Shown here: in pieces, positions 46,096 through 54,571 of the stretch
Numbering within the stretch: position 1 is the stretch's first letter
Layout: each line of letters begins with the position of its first letter
Assembly (NCBI RefSeq): GCF_020858115.1
Contig: NZ_JACYMM010000004.1
Coordinates: 186,001 to 250,000, forward strand
Direction of reading: 5' to 3'
DNA: 64,000 nt
From: Janthinobacterium sp. FW305-129
GTDB taxonomy: Bacteria; Pseudomonadota; Gammaproteobacteria; Burkholderiales; Burkholderiaceae_D
Program-made: the position numbers and the translations under genes
The notes under the pieces: generated by a model
Told to the model about the DNA's origin: nothing
What the model saw: only the letters and a program-made list of their open reading frames with translations
Databases searched by the model: none

Positions 46096-47517
46096 TCAGG
46101 GGGCGCCACGCCCCGGTTTTGCCGGTGCCATGGCTTTTATTTCTGTGCGGATACTGTCTATGTCGCTCAGCAATATTTTCTGCGGCGACGCCGGGGCCAG
46201 CCTGGCCCACACGGCTTCGGCGCTGGCCTGGTCGGCAAAGCTGCCATAGACGACGAGCAGGCGCGCGGCGGAGGCCGTGGGCGGCGTATTGGGGGATGCG
46301 GGCGCGGTTGCGGGGGCGGCGCCGGGCAGGCGAAACACGTGGAGGTCGTGCAGGCCGGTGGCTTGCTGCGCCTGCCGCAGGAAGGTTTCCGCCGCAACTG
46401 TCTCGGTGGCGGGCAGGCTGGCGATGTGCAGCACCAGTTGCCGCGGCCCTTGCCGCGCCAGCCAGTCGCGCGATTCGGCCAGCTTGCTGTCGAGTAGCGT
46501 GGATGGCGCTGGCGCGCGGGCATCGGCGTGCGCGGTAGCGCGCGACGGGGGGCTGGACGGCGGCGCCAGCCATTGCCACAGCAGTGCGGCGGCCAGCAGC
46601 AGCATCAGCGCGCTCAAGGCGCCGGCCAGCAGCTTGCCCGCATGCCAGGGCGGGCGGTGGAAGGGGCTGTCGGCAATGGCCAGGCGCACGTGGCGCGCGC
46701 CGATTGCCTGCGCATCGTCGGCAAACGCGGCCAGCAAGGCCTTGTCGGCGAGGATATTGATCCTGCGCACGATACCCTGCGCGGCGCGCGCCAGCCGGCG
46801 CAGCGCGGCCGGCGTAAACATCAGCGGCGCCGTGCGGCCGGCGGCGGCCAGGCGGCACGCCAGATAGTCGTTCAGCAAGGCTTGCGGCAGGCGCGGCACG
46901 GTAAAACTGTGGGTGATGCGCTCCTTCAATTGGCGGAACTGGGGCAAGTCCAGCGTGTGCTGCAATTCCGGCTGGCCGAACAGGACGATTTGCAGCAGCT
47001 TGTGGCTGGCCGTTTCCAGGTTCGTCAGCAGGCGCAGCGCTTCCAGCGTGGCGCCCGGCATGGCTTGGGCCTCTTCGGCCAGCAGCACCACCTGGCGCCC
47101 GGCCGCATGCCTGGCGATCAGCTCGCCGTGCAGGGCGCGCAGCACGGCGTCGGCGCGGCAGCCGTCCAGTTCCAGGCCCAGTTCGGCGGCGATGGCGTGC
47201 AGGACGTCGTCCGGCTCCAGGCGGGGATTGAGCAGGTACACCACATCGACCCGGGGCGGCAGGCGCTCGGCCAGCATGCGGCACAGCATGGTCTTGCCGC
47301 TGCCCACTTCGCCCGTCAGCTTGATGATGCCTTCGCCCTGCGTGACGGCGTACAGCAGCGCATCGAGCAGTTCGCCCCGCGTATTGCCCGTATAAAAGAA
47401 GGCCGGGTCCGGCGTGATGCCGAACGGGGCCGTGCGCAAGCCGAAATGGCGCAGATACATGCCGTGCGGCGAGGGCGTGTAAGGCCGCCCGGGCGGCGCC
47501 TGATCGCGGTTGTTCAT
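46096..47517 (-). CDS. ExeA/MshM-like AAA ATPase with periplasmic SPOR-like C-terminus
   Basis: 473 residues. The first 280 residues match MshM: MYLRHFGLRTAPFGITPDPAFFY, Walker A GEVGSGKT, Walker B VVLLAEEAQAMP, sensor VLFGQPEL and the arginine-rich IVRRINILADKALLAAF. Then one membrane helix (about 305-327) and a periplasmic tail ending in a SPOR-like repeat (RLLVVYGSFADQASAEAVWARL). The MshM at 59645 lacks this tail. SPOR-like domains bind denuded peptidoglycan, so it could guide secretin insertion through the wall. ATGA overlap with the ABC ATPase gene; 56-107 bases separate it from the secretin gene. Confidence 0.88.
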   Translation of the reverse strand: MNNRDQAPPGRPYTPSPHGMYLRHFGLRTAPFGITPDPAFFYTGNTRGELLDALLYAVTQGEGIIKLTGEVGSGKTMLCRMLAERLPPRVDVVYLLNPRLEPDDVLHAIAAELGLELDGCRADAVLRALHGELIARHAAGRQVVLLAEEAQAMPGATLEALRLLTNLETASHKLLQIVLFGQPELQHTLDLPQFRQLKERITHSFTVPRLPQALLNDYLACRLAAAGRTAPLMFTPAALRRLARAAQGIVRRINILADKALLAAFADDAQAIGARHVRLAIADSPFHRPPWHAGKLLAGALSALMLLLAAALLWQWLAPPSSPPSRATAHADARAPAPSTLLDSKLAESRDWLARQGPRQLVLHIASLPATETVAAETFLRQAQQATGLHDLHVFRLPGAAPATAPASPNTPPTASAARLLVVYGSFADQASAEAVWARLAPASPQKILLSDIDSIRTEIKAMAPAKPGRGAP

Positions 47518-48242
47518 GCCGCGATGCAATTGAGGAAAGCCTGTTCCAGGCTGGCGTCTTGCGCACCGCCATGGCGGGCGCGGCATTCGGCTGGCGTGCC
47601 CGCAAACACGATGCGGCCCCCATGCAGGATGGCCATGCGGTCGCACAGCTCTTCCACGTCGGCCAGCGCATGCGAGGTGAGCAGCGCGCCGCGTCCCTGC
47701 GCGCGCGCTTGCCGCAGCACTTGCTTGAACTGCGCGCGCGCCTTCGGGTCGAGTCCGCTCATCGGTTCGTCCAGCAGCAGTTGCGGCTTGCCCGACAGCA
47801 AGCAGGCGGCCAGCCCCAGTTTCTGCATCATGCCCTTCGAATACGCGCGCGCCGGGCGCAGCAGGGCGTCCGGGGGCAGGTCCAGCGCATCCAGTGTTTG
47901 CTGCACGGCTTGCGCATCGGGCCGCACATCGTGCAGGCGCGCCAGGTAGCGCAGGAAGTCGCCGCCCGTCAGGTAGTAGGGCGCCTGGAAGCGTTCCGGC
48001 AGAAACGACAGGGGCTGGCGCGCCGCGCCTTGCCGGTGCGGCTGGCCGAAGATGGCGATGTCGCCGCGCTCGGGCGTGCAAAAGTCCAGCAGGCATTTCA
48101 GCAGGGAAGTCTTGCCCGCGCCATTCACGCCGACCAGGCCAAACAGTTCTCCCGCGCGCACCTGCAGGTCGACGCCGCGCAGCACGGCGCTGCCCGCCAG
48201 CTGCAGATGCACGTTGTGGAACTCGATGGCGCAGGCGTTCAT
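47514..48242 (-). CDS. ABC transporter ATPase leading the second pilus operon
   Basis: 242 residues from MNACAIEFHNVHLQL; a longer TTG start at 48311 has a fair ribosome site, so the start is not certain. Walker A GVNGAGKT, Q-loop near LSFLPERFQAP, degenerate signature YSKGMMQK, Walker B PQLLLDEPMSGLD, H-loop LLTSH: the CcmA/NatA-type ATPase that pairs with ABC-2 permeases. The stop overlaps the AAA ATPase start, and the only matching permease lies in the same operon at 34843. It is therefore likely that the transporter is made together with the pilus machine. Confidence 0.88.
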   Translation of the reverse strand: MNACAIEFHNVHLQLAGSAVLRGVDLQVRAGELFGLVGVNGAGKTSLLKCLLDFCTPERGDIAIFGQPHRQGAARQPLSFLPERFQAPYYLTGGDFLRYLARLHDVRPDAQAVQQTLDALDLPPDALLRPARAYSKGMMQKLGLAACLLSGKPQLLLDEPMSGLDPKARAQFKQVLRQARAQGRGALLTSHALADVEELCDRMAILHGGRIVFAGTPAECRARHGGAQDASLEQAFLNCIAA

Positions 48243-48368
48243 AGGGGCAAGGGTTGGCAGGCAAGACGGGGTACGGCCGCCATTATTGCCATGGGCGCCG
48301 GCGGGCGGCAAGTCTTTCCTTGCAGAGTGTGGAAATGCGCGAAAATCAAGCTGCGGAATGTATTTTCT

Positions 48369-48397
48369 TTAAGAAACAACAGGTTCTGGAATAAAAT
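48369..48397 (+). promoter_or_regulatory. Candidate promoter of the MSHA operon
   Basis: TTAAGA (48369-48374), 17-base spacer, TAAAAT (48392-48397), 55 bases before mshE. The 209-base space 48243-48451 separates the two divergent pilus operons and is AT-rich only here, so both promoters probably overlap in this area. Confidence 0.4.
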
Positions 48398-48451
48398 ACC
48401 CCTCGCGCGCCGCTGGCGTGCATCGTCTGATGAATCTGTCGAGGAGCAAGC

Positions 48452-50155
48452 ATGGCAAGGCCAGAGAAAGTCCGGCTCGGTGAAATTTTGGTGCAGCAGA
48501 AATTGCTGACGGAAGAACAGTTGGGCCAGGCCTTGACGGAACAGAAGCGCTCGGGGCGCAAGCTGGGCCGCGTTTTTGTCGAGCACGGCTTTGTCACGGA
48601 AGAGCAGATTTCGGGCGCGCTGGCGCGCCAGCTCGACATTCCCTACATCAATCTGAAGTTTTTCAACATCAATCCCGAACTGGTGCGGCTGCTGCCGGAA
48701 ACCCAGGCGCGGCGCTTCCGCGCGCTGGTGCTGGAAGACCGCCGCGAGGGCTTGCTGGTCGGCATGTCCGATCCGACGGACCTGTTCGCGTACGATGAAA
48801 TTGCGCGCCTGGTCAAGCGCCACATCGAGCTGGCCGTCGTCAATGAAACGGAAGTGCTGGCCGCCATCGACCGCATCTACCGCCGCACGGAAGATATTTC
48901 CACCCTGACGCGCGAGCTGGAGCAGGACCTGGGCGACGTGTCCGTCGACTTTGGCGCGCTGGCCGCCAATCCGGGCCTGGAAGAGGCGCCCATCGTCAAG
49001 CTGCTGCAATCGGTGTTCGAGGATGCCACGCAGGTGCGCGCCTCGGACATCCACATCGAACCGCAGGAAGGCCGGCTGCAGATCCGTTTCCGCATCGACG
49101 GCGTGCTGCACCTGCAGACGGAAGCGGACAGCAAGATCGCCAGCTCGCTGGCGCTGCGTTTAAAGCTGATGTCGGACCTCGATATTTCCGAAAAGCGCCT
49201 GCCGCAGGATGGCCGTTTCGCCATCCGCGTGAAAAACCAGCGCATCGACGTGCGTATTTCCACCATGCCGACGCAGTACGGCGAATCGGTGGTGATGCGC
49301 TTGCTGAACCAGGGCGGCACGACCTTGCGCCTGGACGCCATCGGCATGCCGCCCAAGCTGGTGCAGCAGTTCCGCGCCATCGTCAGCCGCCCGAACGGCC
49401 TGGTGCTGGTGACGGGGCCGACCGGCAGCGGCAAGACGACGACTTTGTACTGCGCCTTGTCCGAACTCAATTCGGTGGAAAAAAAGCTGATTACGGTGGA
49501 AGATCCGGTCGAATACCGCTTGCCCGGCATTAACCAGGTGCAAGTCAACGACAAGATCGAGCTGAACTTTGCCAGGGTGCTGCGCTCGGCCTTGCGGCAA
49601 GATCCCGATATCGTGCTCGTCGGCGAGATGCGCGACCAGGAAACGGCGCAGATCGGCTTGCGCGCCGCCATGACGGGCCATCTGGTGCTGTCGACCCTGC
49701 ATACCAACGACGCCATCAGCACGCCGCTGCGCCTGATGGACATGGGCGTGCCCCGCTACATGGTGGGCAGCTCGCTGCAAGCCGTGCTGGCGCAGCGCCT
49801 GGTGCGCGTGATCTGCGAAAGCTGCAGCACGCCCTACCAGCCCACGCCGAACGAATACGAATGGCTGCGCCTGGAACTGGGCGAGCTGGTCGAGCGCAAC
49901 CAGTATTTCCACGGCAAGGGCTGTTCGCATTGCAATGGCATGGGTTACCGGGGCCGCACGGGCGTGTACGAATTGCTGGAAATCACGCGTGCCGTGGCCG
50001 ACGCCGCCAACCATGCCGATCCATCGCACTTCATGAAGGTGGCGACGGCGCAGATGGCGGGCGACACCCTGCGCCGCCACGCCGTGCAGCTGGTGGTCCA
50101 GGGCCGCACGACGGTGATGGAAGCGATGCGCATCAGCAACCAGAGCGAGGATTGA
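48452..50155 (+). CDS. mshE: MSHA pilus extension ATPase
   Basis: 567 residues, GAGG before ATG. Two MshEN modules (VRLGEILVQQKLLTEEQL and RKLGRVFVEHGFVTEEQI) that in Vibrio MshE bind cyclic di-GMP; the contact Arg (R8 in RLG) is kept. Core: Walker A GPTGSGKT (Lys328), Walker B PDIVLVGEMRDQETA, LSTLHTNDA His box, Cys motifs CESC and CSHC with GYRGRTGVYE. It drives pilin polymerisation from the inner membrane. First gene of the MSHA operon, two bases before mshG. Confidence 0.95.
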   Translation: MARPEKVRLGEILVQQKLLTEEQLGQALTEQKRSGRKLGRVFVEHGFVTEEQISGALARQLDIPYINLKFFNINPELVRLLPETQARRFRALVLEDRREGLLVGMSDPTDLFAYDEIARLVKRHIELAVVNETEVLAAIDRIYRRTEDISTLTRELEQDLGDVSVDFGALAANPGLEEAPIVKLLQSVFEDATQVRASDIHIEPQEGRLQIRFRIDGVLHLQTEADSKIASSLALRLKLMSDLDISEKRLPQDGRFAIRVKNQRIDVRISTMPTQYGESVVMRLLNQGGTTLRLDAIGMPPKLVQQFRAIVSRPNGLVLVTGPTGSGKTTTLYCALSELNSVEKKLITVEDPVEYRLPGINQVQVNDKIELNFARVLRSALRQDPDIVLVGEMRDQETAQIGLRAAMTGHLVLSTLHTNDAISTPLRLMDMGVPRYMVGSSLQAVLAQRLVRVICESCSTPYQPTPNEYEWLRLELGELVERNQYFHGKGCSHCNGMGYRGRTGVYELLEITRAVADAANHADPSHFMKVATAQMAGDTLRRHAVQLVVQGRTTVMEAMRISNQSED

Positions 50156-50156
50156 G

Positions 50157-51392
50157 GTGCCGTTTTTCTACTACAAGGCGCGCAGCGCCAGTGGCGAACT
50201 GCTGACCGGCGTGATGGAAGGCGCCGACAGCGGCGCCGTGGCCGACCAGTTGATGGCGGGCGGCAGCACGCCCGTCGACATCAGCGTGACCAAACAGACG
50301 GTGACGAAGGCCGGCGCCAACCAGCTGGGCTGGTGGGACAAGCTGACCGAGAAAAAGGTCACGCCCATGGACGTGCAGCTGTTCAGCCGCCAGCTGTACA
50401 CCCTGCTGAAAGCGGGCGTGCCCATCATGCGCGGCCTGGCCGGCTTGCAGGAGTCCGCCATCAGCCCCGCGTTCGGGCGCATCATCAAGGATGTGCGCGA
50501 ATCGCTCGATGCGGGGCGCGAACTGTCGGCCGCCATGGCGCGCCATCCCGCCATCTTCACGCCGTTCTACCTGTCGATGGTGCGCGTGGGCGAAATGACG
50601 GGGCGCCTCGACGAAGTGTTCTTGCGCCTGTTCAACCACCTGGAATTCGACCGCGACATGCGCGCGCGCGTGAAAACGGCGACGCGCTACCCCACCTTCG
50701 TCGTCTTTGCCATGCTCGCCGCCATGATCGTGGTGAATATCTTCGTCATTCCCCAGTTCGAGAAGGTGTTCGCCAGTTTCCATGCGGAACTGCCCTTGAT
50801 GACGCGCATCCTGATCGGCACCTCGCGCTTTACGGTGGCGTACTGGCCCATCTTGCTGCTGCTGGGCGTGGGCGGCTTTTTCGGCTGGCGCGCCTGGCTG
50901 CGCACGAAAGAGGGTCTATATAAGTGGGACCGCGCCAAGCTGCGCCTGCCGATCGCCGGCAAGATCATCCTGAAGGGCACGATGGCCCGCTTCGCGCGCA
51001 GCTTTGCCCTGTCGAGCACCAGCGGCGTGCCCATCGTGCAGGCGCTGACGGTGGTGTCGCAAACGGTGGACAACACGTATCTGAGCGCGCGCGTGGAGCA
51101 GATGCGCGATGGCGTGGAGCGGGGCGAAAGCATCTTGCGCACCTCGGTGGCGGCCGGCGTCTTCACGCCCGTGGTGCTGCAGATGATCGCCGTGGGCGAG
51201 GAATCCGGTTCGCTCGACGACCTGATGGACGAGATCGCGGACATGTACGAGCGCGAAGTCGATTACGAGCTGAAGACCCTGTCGGCGCAGATCGAGCCGA
51301 TTTTGATCGTTTTCCTGGGCGCCATGGTGCTGGTGCTGGCGCTGGGCATCTTCCTGCCGATCTGGGACCTGGGCCGGGCGGCCCTGCACTGA
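50157..51392 (+). CDS. mshG: MSHA biogenesis platform protein
   Basis: 411 residues from a GTG immediately after mshE. Two GspF domains (FSRQLYTLLKAGVPIMRGLAGL and FARSFALSSTSGVPIVQAL) and three membrane helices; the C-terminus has EREVDYELKTLSAQIEPILIVFLGAMVLVLALGIFLPIWDL, the standard end of the family. It interacts with MshE and incoming pilins. The stop overlaps the next start (TGATG). Confidence 0.94.
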   Translation: MPFFYYKARSASGELLTGVMEGADSGAVADQLMAGGSTPVDISVTKQTVTKAGANQLGWWDKLTEKKVTPMDVQLFSRQLYTLLKAGVPIMRGLAGLQESAISPAFGRIIKDVRESLDAGRELSAAMARHPAIFTPFYLSMVRVGEMTGRLDEVFLRLFNHLEFDRDMRARVKTATRYPTFVVFAMLAAMIVVNIFVIPQFEKVFASFHAELPLMTRILIGTSRFTVAYWPILLLLGVGGFFGWRAWLRTKEGLYKWDRAKLRLPIAGKIILKGTMARFARSFALSSTSGVPIVQALTVVSQTVDNTYLSARVEQMRDGVERGESILRTSVAAGVFTPVVLQMIAVGEESGSLDDLMDEIADMYEREVDYELKTLSAQIEPILIVFLGAMVLVLALGIFLPIWDLGRAALH

Positions 51393-51898
51393 TGGCAAAG
51401 CCGCTTCGCCAGCGCGGTTTCACCCTGTTCGAGCTGGCCGTGGTGGCGAGCGTGTTTGCCGTCCTGATGGCGGTATTTCTGAACCGGGTCGGCTATTACC
51501 AGCAACAGGCGCAGCAGGTGGCCGTGGCGCAGATGCTGGGCGTCTTGCGCACCAGCTTGCGGGTGCAGGTGCTGCACCTGTACCTGGCGGACCGGCGCGA
51601 CCAGTTGCCGGCGCTGGCAGGGCAAAACCCGTTCGACTGGCTGACCGACAAGCCGGCCAACTACCTGGGCGAGTTCGTGCAGCCGGACCTGGAAAAATTG
51701 CCGACGGGGAATTGGTTGTACGATAAAAAAGAGCAAAAAATCATCTATTTGTTTAGTAATGGCAATATTTTTCCCAGTAAAGGGGGTGATGCAGTGAAAT
51801 TTAAGGTAACCTTGCCAAGTGCAGACGCCGATCTTGACAAGCTCGCCCAGGAACCCGATATTGTGGTGTGGAAATCGCCGGACTCGGCAGTAAAGTGA
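51392..51898 (+). CDS. mshF: MshF/MshB-like prepilin protein
   Basis: 168 residues: leader MAKPLRQRG, then F-T-L-F-E with the Glu at +5 and a pilin helix LAVVASVFAVLMAVFL. The head is unusually free of Cys and ends with VVWKSPDSAVK. Position between mshG and the main pilin gene matches mshF (or mshB) of Vibrio and Shewanella clusters. The symbol is assigned by position more than by sequence. Its 3' end is AT-richer than the rest of the operon. Confidence 0.75.
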   Translation: MAKPLRQRGFTLFELAVVASVFAVLMAVFLNRVGYYQQQAQQVAVAQMLGVLRTSLRVQVLHLYLADRRDQLPALAGQNPFDWLTDKPANYLGEFVQPDLEKLPTGNWLYDKKEQKIIYLFSNGNIFPSKGGDAVKFKVTLPSADADLDKLAQEPDIVVWKSPDSAVK

Positions 51899-51957
51899 GT
51901 GCCGTGGAGCAGCAGTTTTGGTTTTGATGTTTTTATTTGATTTTGGAGAAAGCAAGA

Positions 51958-52416
51958 ATGAACAAGTCTTTACGTAGTATGAAAAGCGGCGCCCAGGCAG
52001 GTTTCACCCTGATCGAACTGATCGTCGTCATCGTGATCCTCGGCATCCTGGCCGCGACGGCGATTCCTAAATTTATCGACATGTCGACCGATGCGCGCAT
52101 CGCCAAGATGAACGCGGCGGTAGGCGCCATGAAGGCTGGTGCGGCGCTGTACCATGCGCAGTGGCTGGTCAAGGGCTCCGTCGATACGCCGAAAGTGCAG
52201 ATGGAAGGCAAGGATATCGACGGTGCATTTGGCTACCCGACAACTGCCGGTATCATTGAGGCGGCAGGCTTGACCGATCCTGATTACAAGTTTTCTGGTG
52301 GTGTAGTGACACCCGATGCAACGCGCACGAAGTGCACCGTCACCTATGTCGCCCCGACCGCTGCCGGTGGCGCGCCGGTCATCACGCCTGCTTTAAGCCC
52401 AGATGATTGCAAGTAA
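51958..52416 (+). CDS. mshA: Major MSHA-type pilin
   Basis: 152 residues from MNKSLRSMKS, with TTGGAGAAAGC before the ATG. The 15-residue basic leader ends in Gly, followed by F-T-L-I-E and the hydrophobic helix LIVVIVILGILAATAIPKF, the classical type IV pilin start. Two Cys near the C-terminus (TKCTV and DDCK) form the expected D-region disulfide loop. It is the most likely structural subunit because of its strong ribosome site, own upstream gap of 59 AT-rich bases and the hairpin that follows. Confidence 0.9.
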   Translation: MNKSLRSMKSGAQAGFTLIELIVVIVILGILAATAIPKFIDMSTDARIAKMNAAVGAMKAGAALYHAQWLVKGSVDTPKVQMEGKDIDGAFGYPTTAGIIEAAGLTDPDYKFSGGVVTPDATRTKCTVTYVAPTAAGGAPVITPALSPDDCK

Positions 52417-52429
52417 ATTGCATTGATCG

Positions 52430-52469
52430 GCAAGGAAGGCCAGGTCAAGTCATTCCCGGCCTTCCTTGC
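52430..52469 (+). terminator. Hairpin after the major pilin gene (attenuator-like)
   Basis: Twelve-base arms GCAAGGAAGGCC (52430-52441) and GGCCTTCCTTGC (52458-52469) around a 16-base loop, 14 bases after the mshA stop, without a T-run. It could protect mshA mRNA or reduce read-through into the minor-pilin genes. Confidence 0.6.
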
Positions 52470-52525
52470 GCACCACCAGCCCAACCCCAGGCGCCAGCCC
52501 GTTGGGCTTTTTTACGGGCCATCCA

Positions 52526-53125
52526 TTGCCGCAGCCACCGACAGACTTTCCGCATCCGTATCGCCAGGCAGGGCCGCCAGGGTCGCTGCGGCGTACGCCT
52601 GCGCGCGGCTTCACCTTGATCGAACTGGTGGCCGTGCTGGTGCTGGCGGGCTTGCTGGCGACCTTTGCCGTCAGCCGGTTTTTCCAGCGCGACACGTTTG
52701 ACGCGCGCAGTTTTGCCGACCAGGTGACGAATATCGTGCGCTACGGGCAAAAGCTGGCGGTGGCGCAAAACCGTGCCGTCTTTGTGAGCATCGATGCGAA
52801 CAGCGTGGCGCTGTGCTTCGATGCCGTCTGCAGCGATGAGCAGAAGGTGCTGCCGCCCACGGGCAGGAACAGCGGCAGCAAGGACACCTTGAAGTATTGC
52901 TCGGTGACCAACTGGCTGTGCGAAGGCCGTCCGTCCGGCGTCACCCTGTCCACCAATCCCGTCAATACGGCGGGCTTTTATTTCGACGCGCTGGGCCAGC
53001 CGTATGCGAAGGGCGATGTGTTTCCTGCCGTATCGACCTTCCCGGCACAGCTGCAAATCAGTATCCGGGGCGACGGCCTGACGCGCAACGTCACGGTCGA
53101 AGGGGAGACGGGCTATGTCCATTAG
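52526..53125 (+). CDS. mshC: Minor pilin MshC with unclear start
   Basis: The recognisable protein begins at ARGFTLIELVAVLVLAGLLATFAV (codons from about 52604) and ends in VTVEGETGYVH: prepilin signature G-F-T-L-I-E, a head with three Cys, and a C-terminal beta region, matching MshC/FimT-like pilins. There is no in-frame ATG or GTG upstream; candidates are TTG at 52466, 52502 or 52526 and CTG at 52586, none with a good ribosome site. I list the TTG at 52526, giving a 199-residue precursor. Initiation may depend on coupling or on a non-standard codon. It overlaps mshD by 11 bases. Confidence 0.75.
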   Translation: MPQPPTDFPHPYRQAGPPGSLRRTPARGFTLIELVAVLVLAGLLATFAVSRFFQRDTFDARSFADQVTNIVRYGQKLAVAQNRAVFVSIDANSVALCFDAVCSDEQKVLPPTGRNSGSKDTLKYCSVTNWLCEGRPSGVTLSTNPVNTAGFYFDALGQPYAKGDVFPAVSTFPAQLQISIRGDGLTRNVTVEGETGYVH

Positions 53126-53672
53126 CCAGCGGCGCCGGCGTGAGCGCGGCGTGACCCTGATCGAACTGGTGCTGTTCATCGTCATCGTCGGCCTGGCCTC
53201 GGCCGCCATCCTGGGCGTGATGAGCCTGACGACGCAACACAGCGCCGACCCGCAACTGCGCAAGCAGGCACTGGCGATTGCCGAAGGCATGCTGGAAGAG
53301 ATCCAGCTGGCGCGGTTTACCTATTGCGACCCGCAAGACCCGGCCGCGCAAACGGCCACCAGTCCGGCCGGCTGCGCCATTCCGGAAGGGCCGGGGGAGG
53401 AGCCTAACGGCGCGGGGCGGCCTTTCGACAACGTCAACGACTACGTGAGCGCGTACGGCACGGCCACGCAGTACAAGACGGATGCCCAGGGCACCGTATG
53501 GGCTGCCGGTTCTCCCCAGGAATATATTGCCTCGGTGGTCATCACCCAGGCGGCACTGAACGGCTTGCCCGCCACGGAAAGCCTGCGTATCCAGGTGACG
53601 GTGCCGTATGCCGACCAGAAGATCGTGCTCGACGGCTATCGCGTGCGCTATGCGCCGAACAGCATTCCATGA
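53115..53672 (+). CDS. mshD: Minor pilin MshD
   Basis: 185 residues: leader MSISQRRRRERG, then V-T-L-I-E with the helix LVLFIVIVGLASAAILGVM. The head contains QALAIAEGMLEEIQLARFTYCDP, a motif typical of MshD/PilV-like minor pilins, and a Cys pair. GGGGAGACGG lies just before its ATG inside mshC. The end overlaps mshO by four bases (ATGA). Confidence 0.88.
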   Translation: MSISQRRRRERGVTLIELVLFIVIVGLASAAILGVMSLTTQHSADPQLRKQALAIAEGMLEEIQLARFTYCDPQDPAAQTATSPAGCAIPEGPGEEPNGAGRPFDNVNDYVSAYGTATQYKTDAQGTVWAAGSPQEYIASVVITQAALNGLPATESLRIQVTVPYADQKIVLDGYRVRYAPNSIP

Positions 53673-54571
53673 AAACTATCCTCAACATCAGGCGCCGCCC
53701 GCGCGGCTTTACCCTCGTCGAGATGGTCATCGTGATCGTCATCACGGGCATCATCGGCGCCATGGTCGCCGTCTTCATCCGCGTTCCCGTGCAGGGGTAT
53801 GTCGATACCGCCGCGCGCGCCGCGCTGGCCGACACGGCCGATACGGCGGCGCGCCGCCTGACGCGCGACGTGCGCCTGGCCCTGCCCAACAGCGTGCGCG
53901 TGTCGAACGACGGCCTGTTCCTGGAATTGCTGCTGACCAAGACGGGCGGGCGCTACCTGAGCGACAGCGATGCGGCCGCGCCGGGCAATGTGCTGAGCTT
54001 CGAGACCCCTCCCGACCCCAGCCTTCCATTGAACTTTACCGTCGTCGGCGCCATGCCCGCCAACGCGCTGGGCGCGCGCCAGGCGATCAGCGTGGGCGAC
54101 CAGATCGTCGTCTACAACCTGGGCACGGATTACGCGCCGAACAATGCGTATGCGTGCAGCGCGGCGACCGGCTGCAACCGCGCGCCTGTGACGGCCGTGT
54201 CCGGCACTGTCGTCACCTTGGGCAGCTATCCTTTCACGACGGCGCCGGCGCCGCTGCCATCGCCATCGAACCGCTTCCAGGTGGTGTCGACGCCCGTCAC
54301 CTATGCGTGCAATCTGACGACCGGCACCCTGACCCGCTACGCCGGCTATGCCATCGTGGCCAGCCAGCCGGTGGCGGAGGACGCCGCGCCGCTGGCCGCG
54401 GCAAAAGGCGCCCAGCTGGCGCGCCAGGTGGCGGCGTGCCGTTTCAGCTATGGCGTGCTGGCCAACGTGCAGCGGGGCCTGGTGAATATCGACCTGAGCC
54501 TGGGTGTGGCGAACAGCAATACGGGCCTGCTGCGCCTGGTGCAGCAGGTACAGGCGAGGAATACGCCATGA
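53669..54571 (+). CDS. mshO: Minor pilin MshO (PilW-like)
   Basis: 300 residues from MKTILNIRRRPRG, then F-T-L-V-E and MVIVIVITGIIGAMVAVFI. The region DTADTAARRLTRDVRLALPNSVRV is the hallmark of MshO/PilW proteins. The large beta-rich head contains two Cys pairs (ACSAATGCN). Start chosen at the ATGA overlap; the longer open frame from 53498 lies inside mshD. Confidence 0.9.
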   Translation: MKTILNIRRRPRGFTLVEMVIVIVITGIIGAMVAVFIRVPVQGYVDTAARAALADTADTAARRLTRDVRLALPNSVRVSNDGLFLELLLTKTGGRYLSDSDAAAPGNVLSFETPPDPSLPLNFTVVGAMPANALGARQAISVGDQIVVYNLGTDYAPNNAYACSAATGCNRAPVTAVSGTVVTLGSYPFTTAPAPLPSPSNRFQVVSTPVTYACNLTTGTLTRYAGYAIVASQPVAEDAAPLAAAKGAQLARQVAACRFSYGVLANVQRGLVNIDLSLGVANSNTGLLRLVQQVQARNTP

